The notes beneath the pieces were generated by a model. The model did no database searches. It worked only from the letters and a program-made list of their open reading frames with translations, and was not told the origin of the DNA. From CAURNT01 sp963526495 (lineage in GTDB: Bacteria > Fusobacteriota > Fusobacteriia > Fusobacteriales > Leptotrichiaceae), in NCBI GenBank assembly GCA_963526495.1, contig CAURNT010000002.1, positions 31,798 to 95,797 on the forward strand: DNA of 64,000 bases, read 5' to 3'. Within the stretch, counting starts at the first letter, position 1; each line of letters begins with the position of its first letter. Positions 18,997-27,556 of the stretch are shown in pieces. Position numbers and translations under genes: made by a program.

Positions 18997-20130
18997 ATGA
19001 AAGAACTAATTGTATTTCTATCTTTTTTCGTGTTATTTTCGTGTGGAAATAAAACAAGTATTGATATAGAAGAAAAAGGATATAAAGAAAATAAAAAAAT
19101 AGAATTAAATTTAGAGAAAAAAGAAAAGTTGAATGTTATAGATGATAATGAAAGTAAAGATAATGTAGAAAAAATATTAGAAGAAAAAGAAGAACCACAA
19201 GTTGAAGAAGTTAATAAAGAATTAATATCTCCAGTATTTGATGATATACAAGAGATAGTAGATGAAAATGGGGAATATATATATTATTCAAATAAATTAA
19301 ATAGAAATATAACTTCAAATGATATATTTAGAAATAGATATAAATATATAATAAAAAGCATAGATCCTAATATAGATTTTAATGATGTTGATTTTTCAAA
19401 ATTTAAATTTGAAAATGATAAAATAGTAGTAGGTAAAGATAAAAAAATTAATTTGGAATATAATAAATTTAAGAGAGTATTTAAAGGGGGCATAGGAATA
19501 CCATCTATATATGAAGGAGAAATTTTAGATACTAAAAAAAGACCTATTGACTCAAATAAAAAACATATAGCATTTACATTTGATGATGGTCCAGGTAATA
19601 AAAACCATGTATTAATAAGAGAAGTATTTAATAAATATGATGAACGTGCGACTTTTTATTTTGTGGGACTTAACGTTAAGAAAAATCCTAAGATGGTATT
19701 ACAAACTTATTTAGATGGTCATGAAATTTCAAATCACACTTATGATCATAAAAATCTTTCTAAGATAAGTAGAGCTCAAATAATAGATGAAATATTAAAA
19801 ACTGATGATTTAATATATTCTATTATTGGAGATGAAAATAAAAATGTAAGACCTCCTTATGGTGCATATAATTATAATGTAGTTGAAATACTTGGTGGAA
19901 AAAGTAATCTTATTTTATGGAATGTAGATTCAGAAGATTGGAAAAATAGAAATAAAGATGTTATAATATCTAGAGTTTTAGATAAAGTTAAAGATGGAGA
20001 TGTAGTTCTTTTTCATGATCTTTATCCTGAAACATATGAGGCTATAAAATATATGGTACCTATATTGAAAAATAGAGGATTTCAATTTGTAACTTATTCA
20101 GAATTAAAAGAAATAAAAGGAAGAAGGTGA
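18997..20130 (+). CDS. Polysaccharide deacetylase (NodB-type), probable lipoprotein
   Basis: A 377-residue protein. The N-terminus MKELIVFLSFFVLFSCGN looks like a lipoprotein signal with Cys16 as the lipidation site, though F at -2 is not canonical. A charged, repetitive linker rich in Glu and Lys covers about 22-75. The C-terminal NodB domain has the metal/catalytic motifs TFDDGPG, SNHTYDH (H-x3-H) and RPPYGAYN, and ends with VVLFHDLYPET. It would remove N-acetyl groups from peptidoglycan or a surface glycan, often giving lysozyme resistance. It is the second gene of the phosphatase operon. Confidence 0.88.
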   Translation: MKELIVFLSFFVLFSCGNKTSIDIEEKGYKENKKIELNLEKKEKLNVIDDNESKDNVEKILEEKEEPQVEEVNKELISPVFDDIQEIVDENGEYIYYSNKLNRNITSNDIFRNRYKYIIKSIDPNIDFNDVDFSKFKFENDKIVVGKDKKINLEYNKFKRVFKGGIGIPSIYEGEILDTKKRPIDSNKKHIAFTFDDGPGNKNHVLIREVFNKYDERATFYFVGLNVKKNPKMVLQTYLDGHEISNHTYDHKNLSKISRAQIIDEILKTDDLIYSIIGDENKNVRPPYGAYNYNVVEILGGKSNLILWNVDSEDWKNRNKDVIISRVLDKVKDGDVVLFHDLYPETYEAIKYMVPILKNRGFQFVTYSELKEIKGRR

Positions 20131-20135
20131 TATAA

Positions 20136-20531
20136 TTGGAAATATATATATGGTTATTATTGTTTGCTGTTTTATCAGTTATAGAAATTTTGACTATTAA
20201 TTTAGTAACTATATGGTTTGCTTTATCTGCGCTTATAGTATTTTTATTAAATTTAATTTTTGGTAAATTAGAATCAAGTTCTATAATATTTTCGGCACTT
20301 TCAATGTTATTCTTGATATTATTAAAACCTATATTTAAAAAATATTTTGAAAATATTAATGAAACAAGAGTAGGTGATATTGGTGCAGAAGTTATTATAG
20401 TAAAAATAGAAAATGATGAATATGTAGTAAAATATAAAGGTGGGAAATGGCAGGCAATTTCTAAAAATAAATATGAAATAGGAGATAAAGTTAAAATAAT
20501 TTCTTTTGAAGGTAATAAAATAATAATATAG
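20136..20531 (+). CDS. NfeD-like membrane protein
   Basis: A 131-residue protein with two or three N-terminal membrane segments (about 1-65) and a C-terminal OB-fold-like domain (VGDIGAEVIIVKIENDEYVVKYKG...). This is the short NfeD/YbbK-partner type, which works with SPFH proteins in membrane domain organisation. It starts at TTG (20136), 5 bases after the deacetylase stop, with AGAAGGTGA as ribosome binding site; no in-frame ATG is better placed. The SPFH partner follows 11 bases downstream. Confidence 0.8.
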   Translation: MEIYIWLLLFAVLSVIEILTINLVTIWFALSALIVFLLNLIFGKLESSSIIFSALSMLFLILLKPIFKKYFENINETRVGDIGAEVIIVKIENDEYVVKYKGGKWQAISKNKYEIGDKVKIISFEGNKIII

Positions 20532-20542
20532 GAGGAAGAAAG

Positions 20543-21415
20543 ATGATTTTAGGTATTTTATTAGTAATAATAATTTTATTAGTTACAACTGGTATAAGAA
20601 TAGTACCAGAAGCACAAGTTTATGTTATTGAAAGATTAGGGAAATATTCAGGAGTATTAAATTCTGGACTTAATTTTATGAATCCTTTTATAGATAGAAT
20701 TTCTAAAAAGGTAACATTAAAAGAACAAGTTGTAGATTTTGATCCACAAGGTGTAATTACTAAAGATAATGCAACTATGCAAATAGATACAGTTGTATAT
20801 TTTCAAATAACAGACCCTAAGCTATATACTTATGGAGTAGAAAGACCATTAGCTGCTATAGAAAATCTAACAGCTACGACTTTGAGAAACATAATAGGGG
20901 ATATGACTGTAGATGAAACTCTTACAAGTCGTGATACAATAAATAGTAAAATGAGATCAGAACTTGATGAAGCTACAGATCCTTGGGGGATTAAAGTAAA
21001 TAGAGTTGAATTAAAGAGTATAATACCTCCAACTGAAATAAGAGTTGCAATGGAAAAAGAAATGAAGGCAGAACGTGAAAAAAGAGCCAAGATATTAGAA
21101 GCACAAGCTCAAAAAGAAAGTGCTATATTAGTAGCAGAAGGAGAAAAAACTGCAAGTATTTTAAGAGCTGAAGCTGAAAAAGAAGTTAGTATAAAAGAAG
21201 CAGAAGGTAGGGCTGAGGCTATACTTAAATTAAAACAAGCTGAAGCAGATGGATTGAAAATATTAAATGAATCTAGTCCGAATAAAGAAGTGTTAACCTT
21301 AAGATCTCTTGAAAGTTTAGAAAAAGTTGCAAATGGGAATGCTACTAAAATATTTATACCAAGTGAATTACAAAATTTGACTTCTTTACTTGCTGCAATT
21401 AGAGGTATAGATTAA
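20543..21415 (+). CDS. SPFH/band 7 (stomatin, QmcA-like) membrane protein
   Basis: A 290-residue stomatin-type protein: an N-terminal membrane anchor (about 2-20), the SPFH domain (RIVPEAQVYVIERLGKYSG onward, to about 190), then an Ala/Glu-rich coiled coil (about 165-235) that drives ring assembly. LTATTLRNIIGDMTVDETLTSRD is the conserved core. It probably scaffolds membrane microdomains or controls proteolysis together with the NfeD protein encoded immediately upstream, a known gene pair. AGGAGG precedes the start; a terminator follows. Confidence 0.9.
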   Translation: MILGILLVIIILLVTTGIRIVPEAQVYVIERLGKYSGVLNSGLNFMNPFIDRISKKVTLKEQVVDFDPQGVITKDNATMQIDTVVYFQITDPKLYTYGVERPLAAIENLTATTLRNIIGDMTVDETLTSRDTINSKMRSELDEATDPWGIKVNRVELKSIIPPTEIRVAMEKEMKAEREKRAKILEAQAQKESAILVAEGEKTASILRAEAEKEVSIKEAEGRAEAILKLKQAEADGLKILNESSPNKEVLTLRSLESLEKVANGNATKIFIPSELQNLTSLLAAIRGID

Positions 21416-21433
21416 ATAGAATTGTTATATATG

Positions 21434-21460
21434 AAGTGCAATAAAATTATTGCACTTTTT
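21434..21460 (+). terminator. Terminator after the SPFH gene
   Basis: Ten-base stem aagtgcaata / tattgcactt, loop AAAT, then a T run. Confidence 0.85.
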
Positions 21461-21489
21461 AGTATATATTTAAGTAATAATTGCATAAT

Positions 21490-21518
21490 TTGATTTATAA
21501 TTTAAAATATGTTAAAAT
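21490..21518 (+). promoter_or_regulatory. Promoter of the lytic transglycosylase gene
   Basis: TTGATT, 17-base spacer, TAAAAT with an extended -10 (TGT before it). It lies about 38 bases upstream of the start codon. Confidence 0.65.
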
Positions 21519-21555
21519 AAATTATATTCTAATTATAGAATAAATGGAGGTAAAG

Positions 21556-22434
21556 ATGAATAAAATATTTAAAATATTTTTATTTTTATTTTTACCCACA
21601 ATGATCTTTGCAGGAGCTAGTACGGAAGATATAATTTCTGTAATAAATCCTGAAAAAAAATATTTAGCTTCAATTATAGAAGATGAAGCAAAAAGTCAGA
21701 ATGTAAATGTTGATTTAGTAATTGCAATTTTTTTAAGAGAATCACAATTTGAAAATTTAAATCCTAATTATTCTAATGCTGTTGGAATAGGACAAATTAC
21801 TCCAGCTGCTTTTAAAACTGGTTTAATTAAAAGTGGTATAAGGAATGAAGAATATTTGAAAATTTTAAATGATGATTTTCAAGGGGATATAACAGCTATG
21901 AGAAAAAATGAGAAGTTAAATATAAAAGCTTCAATAGGTTTTTTGAAATGGTTATTAGATTATTATAATAACGATATTGGTGTAACAACTTTATCGTACA
22001 ATACTGGTATTGGTAATGCTAATGCTATGTTAAATAATGGTAAAAATAAAGTAGAGGTTAAAGTAACACAAACTACATGGGATCAAGGAATACACTATGT
22101 ATATGATGTAAGTGAAAAAGTTAAGATAATAGAAAAAGTTAGAGAAAATAATATTAATTCATTAACTAATTATGATTTAAAATTATTGAAAAATGGAATT
22201 GATAATTTTGAAAATTCTGACTATAATTGGTTAAATTCTTTAACATATCTTAATGAATTTGATAAACAAGAAAAATCTAAAACTGATATAGATGAAAATA
22301 TGGTTATAAGTTCGAATATAAGCAGTGAAGATATTAAAAATTCTGTAACTACATTAGTTGCAGGATTATTAGCAATATATTATATGAAACCTTGGAAAAA
22401 AAGAGAAGAATATATTGAGTTTTATCAAGTATAA
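21556..22434 (+). CDS. Lytic transglycosylase (SLT domain), exported
   Basis: A 292-residue protein with a signal peptide (MNKIFKIFLF... to about residue 19). The SLT fold is shown by FLRESQFENLN with catalytic E62 and NAVGIGQITPAAF, then LSYNTGIGNA as the family's NAG-binding segment. It cleaves glycan strands of peptidoglycan to 1,6-anhydro products. A second hydrophobic stretch near the C-terminus (about 263-277) may anchor it, which is not usual. The ATG at 21556 is preferred since TGGAGG ends 5 bases upstream; the ATG at 21544 has no such site. Confidence 0.85.
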   Translation: MNKIFKIFLFLFLPTMIFAGASTEDIISVINPEKKYLASIIEDEAKSQNVNVDLVIAIFLRESQFENLNPNYSNAVGIGQITPAAFKTGLIKSGIRNEEYLKILNDDFQGDITAMRKNEKLNIKASIGFLKWLLDYYNNDIGVTTLSYNTGIGNANAMLNNGKNKVEVKVTQTTWDQGIHYVYDVSEKVKIIEKVRENNINSLTNYDLKLLKNGIDNFENSDYNWLNSLTYLNEFDKQEKSKTDIDENMVISSNISSEDIKNSVTTLVAGLLAIYYMKPWKKREEYIEFYQV

Positions 22435-22503
22435 GATCATTAGTGGGTAGTACGAGAATAAGCTTTAGTATGATTTGGAGTTTAACTAAAAGTTAACCAT
22501 TAT

Positions 22504-22532
22504 AAAAAAGAGGATAACTCCTCTTTTTTATT
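22504..22532. terminator. Bidirectional terminator between the transglycosylase and YwaF-like genes
   Basis: Eleven-base stem aaaaaagagga / tcctctttttt with TAAC loop. A-run on the left and T-run on the right let it serve both convergent operons. The 70 bases before it (22435-22503) hold nothing I recognise. Confidence 0.85.
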
Positions 22533-23255
22533 TTATTTGACTTCTATTTCATATTCTTCAAATTCCTCTTTTTGATTGAATGCAAATGGTAAATACATTA
22601 GTACTATTGATGAAGTAAATAGCAATATAAATAATACTAGATATAACCAAAATGGTTTTATAAAATTAATTGCAGATATAATATAATCGCTAGTATACAT
22701 ATAGTTAGTTTTGAATATATAATTCCACACAAATGATAAAGAAATTAAACCAAAATATCCTATAATTGCAGTTTTAAACCCTTTATATGTAATTCTTTCA
22801 TCAAGATGAATGAATCCAAATAATACAGCAAATATTTCAAAAAAATGTGTTGCCATAAATACATGAGGATAAAATGCAGTTCTATATATACCTAATCCAG
22901 GTAATAACACTGCAAGTATTGCACCTGAAAACCAAAAGTAAACTATATTAAAAAATACTCTTTTCTTTGTAATGTAATAAATACCAGCAAAAACAAGGGA
23001 AGCATTACATAAATGGAAAGGCATTGTATCATACCAAGGTGATTTTTCAAGATATATTCTATAAATAGAATCACCAATTTTTGTAAATAACATAAGATAT
23101 CCTAAAAAAGTGACATATCTCCCTTTTTCGGATCCTTTAAATATATAAGGTATTAATAATAAAACTGTAATAATTATAATCCATATAAGTAAATCATGAA
23201 TATGCTCAGGAGAAAAATATACTAATTCATATTGTCCTTGAGTAAATAAATTCAT
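22533..23255 (-). CDS. YwaF-like integral membrane protein (TIGR02206 type)
   Basis: A 240-residue protein with about seven hydrophobic helices. The segment TMPFHLCNASLVFAGIYY and FWFSGAILAVLLPGLG are characteristic of the YwaF family of unknown function. A conserved His-Leu-Cys in a membrane helix could be functional. It begins in a 1-base overlap with the mnmG stop and ends at the bidirectional terminator. The function cannot be inferred from context. Confidence 0.75.
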   Translation of the reverse strand: MNLFTQGQYELVYFSPEHIHDLLIWIIIITVLLLIPYIFKGSEKGRYVTFLGYLMLFTKIGDSIYRIYLEKSPWYDTMPFHLCNASLVFAGIYYITKKRVFFNIVYFWFSGAILAVLLPGLGIYRTAFYPHVFMATHFFEIFAVLFGFIHLDERITYKGFKTAIIGYFGLISLSFVWNYIFKTNYMYTSDYIISAINFIKPFWLYLVLFILLFTSSIVLMYLPFAFNQKEEFEEYEIEVK

Positions 23256-25123
23256 TATTTATCACCACCTTTTTTATTGAATAAGGCAATAAGTATAGCA
23301 ATATCGTTATATGTAACTCCACTTATTCTTTGTGCCTGACCTATGTTTTTAGGTTTTGAATAATTTAAACCACTTATAGCTATATTTGAGAGACCTTTAG
23401 CAGATTCGTAATCAAAGTCGGAAGGTATTTCAATACTTTCAAGTCTTTTCATTTTTTCAATTTGATTACGTTCTCTTTCTATAAATATTCTATATTTAGC
23501 TTCTATTTCTATTTGTTCTTTTGCAATATCTGGTAAATATTTTGTATCTATAAATTTAGATAAATTATCATAATTGATTTCTTTACGCCCTAAAAAATCA
23601 AATGCATTCATGACATTAGTATGTGAAGCGTTTTTATCAATTTCTTTAAGTTTATTATTTGTTTCTATACTAGGATATATTTTTAATTCTTTTAATCTCT
23701 GAATTTCTTCTTTCATAATATTTATATTTTCTTCAAGTTCAGATATTTTTTCTTTAGGAAGAAGTCCAATTTCTTTAGCTTTATCTAAAAGTCTTATAAA
23801 TACGTTATCTTGTCTTAATGTAAGTCTATATTCTGCACGAGAAGGGAGTACCCTATAAGGTTCAGGAGTTTCTTTATTTATTATATCATCTATTAAAACT
23901 CCTATATATCCTTCATCTCTAGATATTATAATAGGTTCAAGATTATCTATTTTTCTTACAGCATTAACACCAGCTATAAATCCTTGAGCAGCTGCTTCTT
24001 CATATCCACTTGTACCGTTTATAGTACCGGCTTGGAATAAATTTTCTATTATTTTAGATTCTAAAGAAAAATTAAGTTGGTATGCAGGGATAAAATCGTA
24101 TTCTATAGCATATCCGTATCTTAATATTTTAGCTTTTTCAAGTCCTTTAATAGTACGTATAAGTTTTTCTTGTGCGAAAGGTGGCATAGCTGTAGTGAAA
24201 CCATTTACATATATTTCATCACTTTCTATAGATTCTTGTTCTAAGAAAATTTGATGATCTGTTTTATCAGGAAAATTCATAATTTTTCTATCTAAAGAAG
24301 GACAGTGACGAGGCCCTTTAGTATTTACAACACCTGTTACTATAGGAGAGTATTTTAATAATTCTTGTCCAACTTTAATAGTTTCTTTTGTTGTAAATGT
24401 AAGCCAAGTTTCTAATGGCTTTTCAACTTTTGCTTTAGTTAAATAAGAAAAATATCTAGGTTTATCTTCACCTTGTAATTTTTCAAGTTTATCTATATCT
24501 ATACTTTTTTTATCTATACGTGGTGGAGTTGCTGTTTGGTATCTTTCCATATATATACCATATTTAGTTAGGTTATCAGGAAGTGAATTACTTGCTTTTT
24601 CTCCTTGTCTACCAGCAGAATATTTAACATCACCTATTACATATTGTCCATTTAAAAATGTACCAGTACATAAAATTACAGCTTTTGCACCATATTCTAT
24701 ACCTAGATTATCTATAACTCCTATAACTTTTTTATTATCCAAAATCAAATCTTCTATCATTCCTTGTATAACATCTAGATTTTCTTGTTTTTCTATTAAT
24801 TCTCGCATTTTAATTCTATACCAGTATTTATCAGCTTGTGCTCTTGTAATTTTAGCGGCTAATCCTTTAGTATGATTTAAATTTTTAAGTTGTAGATTAT
24901 ATTTATCTATGTGCATCGCCATTTGTCCACCAAGCATTCCAATTTCACTTACGATATGTGATTTTCCTGGACCACCTATTGCAGGGTTACAACTCATCAT
25001 AGCTATATTGTCAAGATAAATTGTAAAAAGTGCTGTTTTTTTTCCTAATCTTGCGCAAGCTAGTGCTGCTTCAACACCAGCATGACCTGCACCCACTATT
25101 ATAACATCATAATTTTGTTTCAT
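23255..25123 (-). CDS. mnmG: tRNA uridine-5-carboxymethylaminomethyl modification enzyme MnmG
   Basis: A 622-residue FAD-binding protein. The N-terminal dinucleotide fold VIIVGAGHAGVEAA, the MSCNPAIGGPGKSHI block, the NGQYVIGDVKYSAGRQGEKAS motif and the catalytic cysteine in KGPRHCPSLDRKI are all present. With MnmE it modifies wobble U34 of several tRNAs. The C-terminal helical domain ends with RISGVTYNDIAILIALF, as in other MnmG proteins. mnmE is not in the window. It is the middle gene of a minus-strand operon between a HAD hydrolase and the YwaF-like gene. Confidence 0.97.
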   Translation of the reverse strand: MKQNYDVIIVGAGHAGVEAALACARLGKKTALFTIYLDNIAMMSCNPAIGGPGKSHIVSEIGMLGGQMAMHIDKYNLQLKNLNHTKGLAAKITRAQADKYWYRIKMRELIEKQENLDVIQGMIEDLILDNKKVIGVIDNLGIEYGAKAVILCTGTFLNGQYVIGDVKYSAGRQGEKASNSLPDNLTKYGIYMERYQTATPPRIDKKSIDIDKLEKLQGEDKPRYFSYLTKAKVEKPLETWLTFTTKETIKVGQELLKYSPIVTGVVNTKGPRHCPSLDRKIMNFPDKTDHQIFLEQESIESDEIYVNGFTTAMPPFAQEKLIRTIKGLEKAKILRYGYAIEYDFIPAYQLNFSLESKIIENLFQAGTINGTSGYEEAAAQGFIAGVNAVRKIDNLEPIIISRDEGYIGVLIDDIINKETPEPYRVLPSRAEYRLTLRQDNVFIRLLDKAKEIGLLPKEKISELEENINIMKEEIQRLKELKIYPSIETNNKLKEIDKNASHTNVMNAFDFLGRKEINYDNLSKFIDTKYLPDIAKEQIEIEAKYRIFIERERNQIEKMKRLESIEIPSDFDYESAKGLSNIAISGLNYSKPKNIGQAQRISGVTYNDIAILIALFNKKGGDK

Positions 25124-25133
25124 TTCTCCTCCT

Positions 25134-26093
25134 TTAAAGAGTTAAACTTTTTTCTTCTGATATAAAAATACCTAAATTTTCATCTACGCATTGTTTTATA
25201 TATCTATCGTTTGATATATTTAATAAATTTGTAAAATTATCAATTCTATTTCTATCAATAAGTATAGAAATTTCTGTATTTTCAAATCCTGTTAACATAT
25301 CAAAATCCCCCATACTATCCCCAGCCACTATTATTGGGTCTTTATTGTATTTTTTTTTAAGTATATTTTCAATTATTATTTTTTTATCTAAACTAGTAAT
25401 TCTTAATTCGTTTTCATCGAGTAAACCACTGAAAATATTATTGGTATTAGTTATTTTTTTTGCATATATTTTTGAAATATATTTTTTTAAAGGTTTAAGT
25501 ACAGCTTCAACAACTTCTAAAGTGGATGCAGATATAACATATACATCAATATTATTGTCGTGTAATTTTTTTATTAATTCACTCATTTCATCTGTAATTT
25601 TAAGTCCTAATTTATATGTAGAAATATTATCTTCATATATCCAGTTTTCGATTCCAAATTCAGAATTATTATGGTATTTTATGGATTCATCAATTAATTT
25701 TTGTAATTCCTCATAACTCATATTTTTATATGAAAAGAATATATTTAAATCAAATTTATCATATTTAAAATATAGATATTCTACAAATTCTGAAAAATTT
25801 GATAAAAATTTTAAATATTCCATACTATTTATATCTTCGTAATAAGCGTTTTTAAATATATTACAAAAATTATTTATTATTTCGGTTTCTTGAGGAAATT
25901 TATTATTTAAAAATTTTTTTAATTCAATAGGCGTAATTTTAAATTTTTTAAATTTTAATAAATAATGTATTAATGCAAATTGTATATCATTCATAAGAAT
26001 GGTATTATCACAATCAAATACTGCATAATTACCTGAATTTTTATATTTTTCAATTACTTCGTTTATTCTATTTTCTAATTTTTTATTCCACAT
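25134..26093 (-). CDS. HAD-superfamily phosphatase (phosphoserine phosphatase-like)
   Basis: A 319-residue protein. The catalytic DxD loop is AVFDCDNTIL with D27 and D29; motif II is near VYVISASTLEVVEAV, and motif IV is GDSMGDFDML. The large helical cap insertion between residues about 40 and 180 resembles the phosphoserine/phosphoethanolamine phosphatase group. The substrate is not clear. It heads the operon with mnmG, 10 bases upstream, and is driven by TTGAAT-N17-TATAAT. Confidence 0.8.
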   Translation of the reverse strand: MWNKKLENRINEVIEKYKNSGNYAVFDCDNTILMNDIQFALIHYLLKFKKFKITPIELKKFLNNKFPQETEIINNFCNIFKNAYYEDINSMEYLKFLSNFSEFVEYLYFKYDKFDLNIFFSYKNMSYEELQKLIDESIKYHNNSEFGIENWIYEDNISTYKLGLKITDEMSELIKKLHDNNIDVYVISASTLEVVEAVLKPLKKYISKIYAKKITNTNNIFSGLLDENELRITSLDKKIIIENILKKKYNKDPIIVAGDSMGDFDMLTGFENTEISILIDRNRIDNFTNLLNISNDRYIKQCVDENLGIFISEEKSLTL

Positions 26094-26112
26094 TTTATTT
26101 CTCCCTTTTTAT

Positions 26113-26141
26113 ATTATACAATAAAAGTTTTTTAAATTCAA
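26113..26141 (-). promoter_or_regulatory. Promoter of the HAD hydrolase-mnmG-ywaF operon
   Basis: Minus strand: TTGAAT, 17-base spacer, TATAAT, followed by GGGAGAAA before the ATG. The rest of the 26142-26305 gap is A+T-rich without a recognised element. Confidence 0.8.
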
Positions 26142-26305
26142 ATTACTAGATTAAAGTTTTAATTAAACTATTATTTAATGTAATATAATGATTTAGAATA
26201 ATATTTTTCATATTTATTAAAATGTTAAAGTCTTGAAAATAGCTTAAATAAATGGATATATAAAATATACATATATTTTATTTTTACAATAATAAAAAAA
26301 CTTTC

Positions 26306-26334
26306 TTGTAAATTGAATAAATAGGGTATATAAT
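26306..26334 (+). promoter_or_regulatory. Promoter of the 68-residue gene
   Basis: TTGTAA, 17-base spacer, TATAAT, 42 bases upstream of the ATG. Confidence 0.8.
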
Positions 26335-26376
26335 GTATTTGAGGTAATAGTTTTTCTTTATTTGATTGGAGGAGAT

Positions 26377-26583
26377 ATGAGTATTAAGAAAGGTAGCAAA
26401 AGAACTTGGGATATTTGGAAAAATAAGAAAACAAGTGAATTAAGAGTTGTTAATGTTGGCCTTAGATTAAATAAAGACGAGCATAGAAGACTGCAAGAAG
26501 CTAAAGCAAAAACACAATATACTACAGCACAAATTTTATTAATCGGTATTAGCCAAATTGAAAAGAATGAAGTGAAACTATAA
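26377..26583 (+). CDS. Small basic protein, possible ribbon-helix-helix DNA-binding protein
   Basis: A 68-residue protein of unknown function. An N-terminal basic stretch (residues 1-25) leads into VVNVGLRLNKDEHRRLQEA and a second predicted helix TTAQILLIGISQIEK. The pattern of a beta strand with alternating residues followed by two helices resembles the MetJ/Arc ribbon-helix-helix fold, but there is no diagnostic motif. GGAGGA sits 3 bases upstream of the ATG at 26377; a longer frame from TTG 26362 would run through that site and is unlikely. It has its own strong promoter and lies alone upstream of the mevalonate operon. Confidence 0.6.
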   Translation: MSIKKGSKRTWDIWKNKKTSELRVVNVGLRLNKDEHRRLQEAKAKTQYTTAQILLIGISQIEKNEVKL

Positions 26584-26590
26584 TCTTAAT

Positions 26591-26616
26591 ATTAGGGAGG
26601 TAAATGCCTCCCTAAT
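26591..26616 (+). terminator. G+C-rich hairpin after the 68-residue gene
   Basis: Ten-base perfect stem attagggagg / cctccctaat with loop TAAATG, 7 bases after the stop. It has no T tract after it, so it may be a weak terminator or 3' stabiliser. The 5' arm contains a Shine-Dalgarno-like GGGAGG upstream of an ATG-containing loop, but no open frame follows. Confidence 0.5.
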
Positions 26617-26628
26617 TATAATATAAGA

Positions 26629-26657
26629 TTGAATAAAATAAGTTAATGTGGTAATAT
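26629..26657 (+). promoter_or_regulatory. Promoter of the mevalonate operon
   Basis: TTGAAT, 17-base spacer, TAATAT with extended -10 TGG. It implies a leader of about 60 bases before mvk. Confidence 0.7.
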
Positions 26658-26679
26658 ACTATATATGAGATATAATTTA

Positions 26680-26708
26680 AAAGAAGGTGGAATATTTCTA
26701 CCTTCTTT
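26680..26708 (+). promoter_or_regulatory. Leader hairpin upstream of mevalonate kinase
   Basis: Eleven-base stem aaagaaggtgg (26680-26690) / ctaccttcttt (26698-26708), one G-T pair, loop AATATTT. It lies between the promoter and the GGGAGG ribosome binding site at 26716. It resembles a terminator with only a short T run, so it could attenuate or stabilise the leader. Confidence 0.45.
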
Positions 26709-26725
26709 GTATAATGGGAGGTACA

Positions 26726-27556
26726 ATGTCTTCTAATGCGAAAGCTATATTATTTGGAGAACATTCCGTAGTTTATGGGGAAAATGCTATAGCTATACCT
26801 TTGTTAAATATGAAATTAGAAGTTAATTTAATAAATGAGTACATATATGAAAATGAACATGTTAAATTTATAAAACAACTTATTAAAAATGAATATAACA
26901 TTAAAGATGAAATTTATATAGAAATAATTTCAAATATTCCGGAGGGTAGAGGTCTTGGTTCCTCAGCTGCACTTGCAAAAGCTTGTGTAATAGCTTTTGA
27001 AAATAAATATAGTATAAATATAGATATTGAAAAAATAATGAATAAATCAGAAGAGTATGCCCATGGGAAATCAAGTGGATTAGATGTATCTGTAATACTA
27101 TCCTCTAAACCTATTATTTTTAATAAAAATAAAGGTAGTGAAATATTTGATTTTTCATTAGGGGCATATCTTTTAATTGTAGATACAGGTACTAAGGGTT
27201 TAACTAAAAATGCAGTTGAATATATTAGAGAAAATTATGATAAATATATTGATAATATAGAAAAACTTGGGGATATATGTAATGAGGCAAAAGATTGTAT
27301 ATTAAATAGAGATTTAAAAGAAATAGGTCAGCTTATGAAAGAGGCACAAAAAAATTTAAAGCAAATGAGTTTATCTACAAAAAAAATAGATGATATAATA
27401 GAATGTTTAGACAAATATTCTTTTGGATCAAAAATTACTGGATCAGGAATGGGAGGATGTATAATTTCTCTTTTTAAAGATTTGAGTTATATAGATGAAT
27501 TAAAAAAAATATTGAAAAAAAAGGGTGTAAAAAATATATGGATAGAGGATATATAA
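26726..27556 (+). CDS. mvk: Mevalonate kinase
   Basis: A 276-residue GHMP-family kinase. The N-terminal AKAILFGEHSVVYGE and the ATP loop EGRGLGSSAALAKA are diagnostic of mevalonate kinase; KITGSGMGGCIISL is the C-terminal GHMP motif. It converts mevalonate to 5-phosphomevalonate. I start at the ATG at 26726 behind GGGAGG; a frame opening at 26687 lies inside the leader hairpin and would add residues unlike the family. The gene overlaps mvaD by 19 bases. No HMG-CoA reductase or synthase gene is in the window. Confidence 0.93.
   Translation: MSSNAKAILFGEHSVVYGENAIAIPLLNMKLEVNLINEYIYENEHVKFIKQLIKNEYNIKDEIYIEIISNIPEGRGLGSSAALAKACVIAFENKYSINIDIEKIMNKSEEYAHGKSSGLDVSVILSSKPIIFNKNKGSEIFDFSLGAYLLIVDTGTKGLTKNAVEYIRENYDKYIDNIEKLGDICNEAKDCILNRDLKEIGQLMKEAQKNLKQMSLSTKKIDDIIECLDKYSFGSKITGSGMGGCIISLFKDLSYIDELKKILKKKGVKNIWIEDI

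Noticed and set aside
22435..22503. Possible small RNA or tRNA in the gap after the lytic transglycosylase gene
   Set aside because: No cloverleaf or stable fold except a short ttaact/agttaa stem; no promoter.
26591..26616. Hairpin with GGGAGG and ATG in the loop as start of a tiny peptide gene
   Set aside because: The frame from the loop ATG closes quickly and has no recognisable content.
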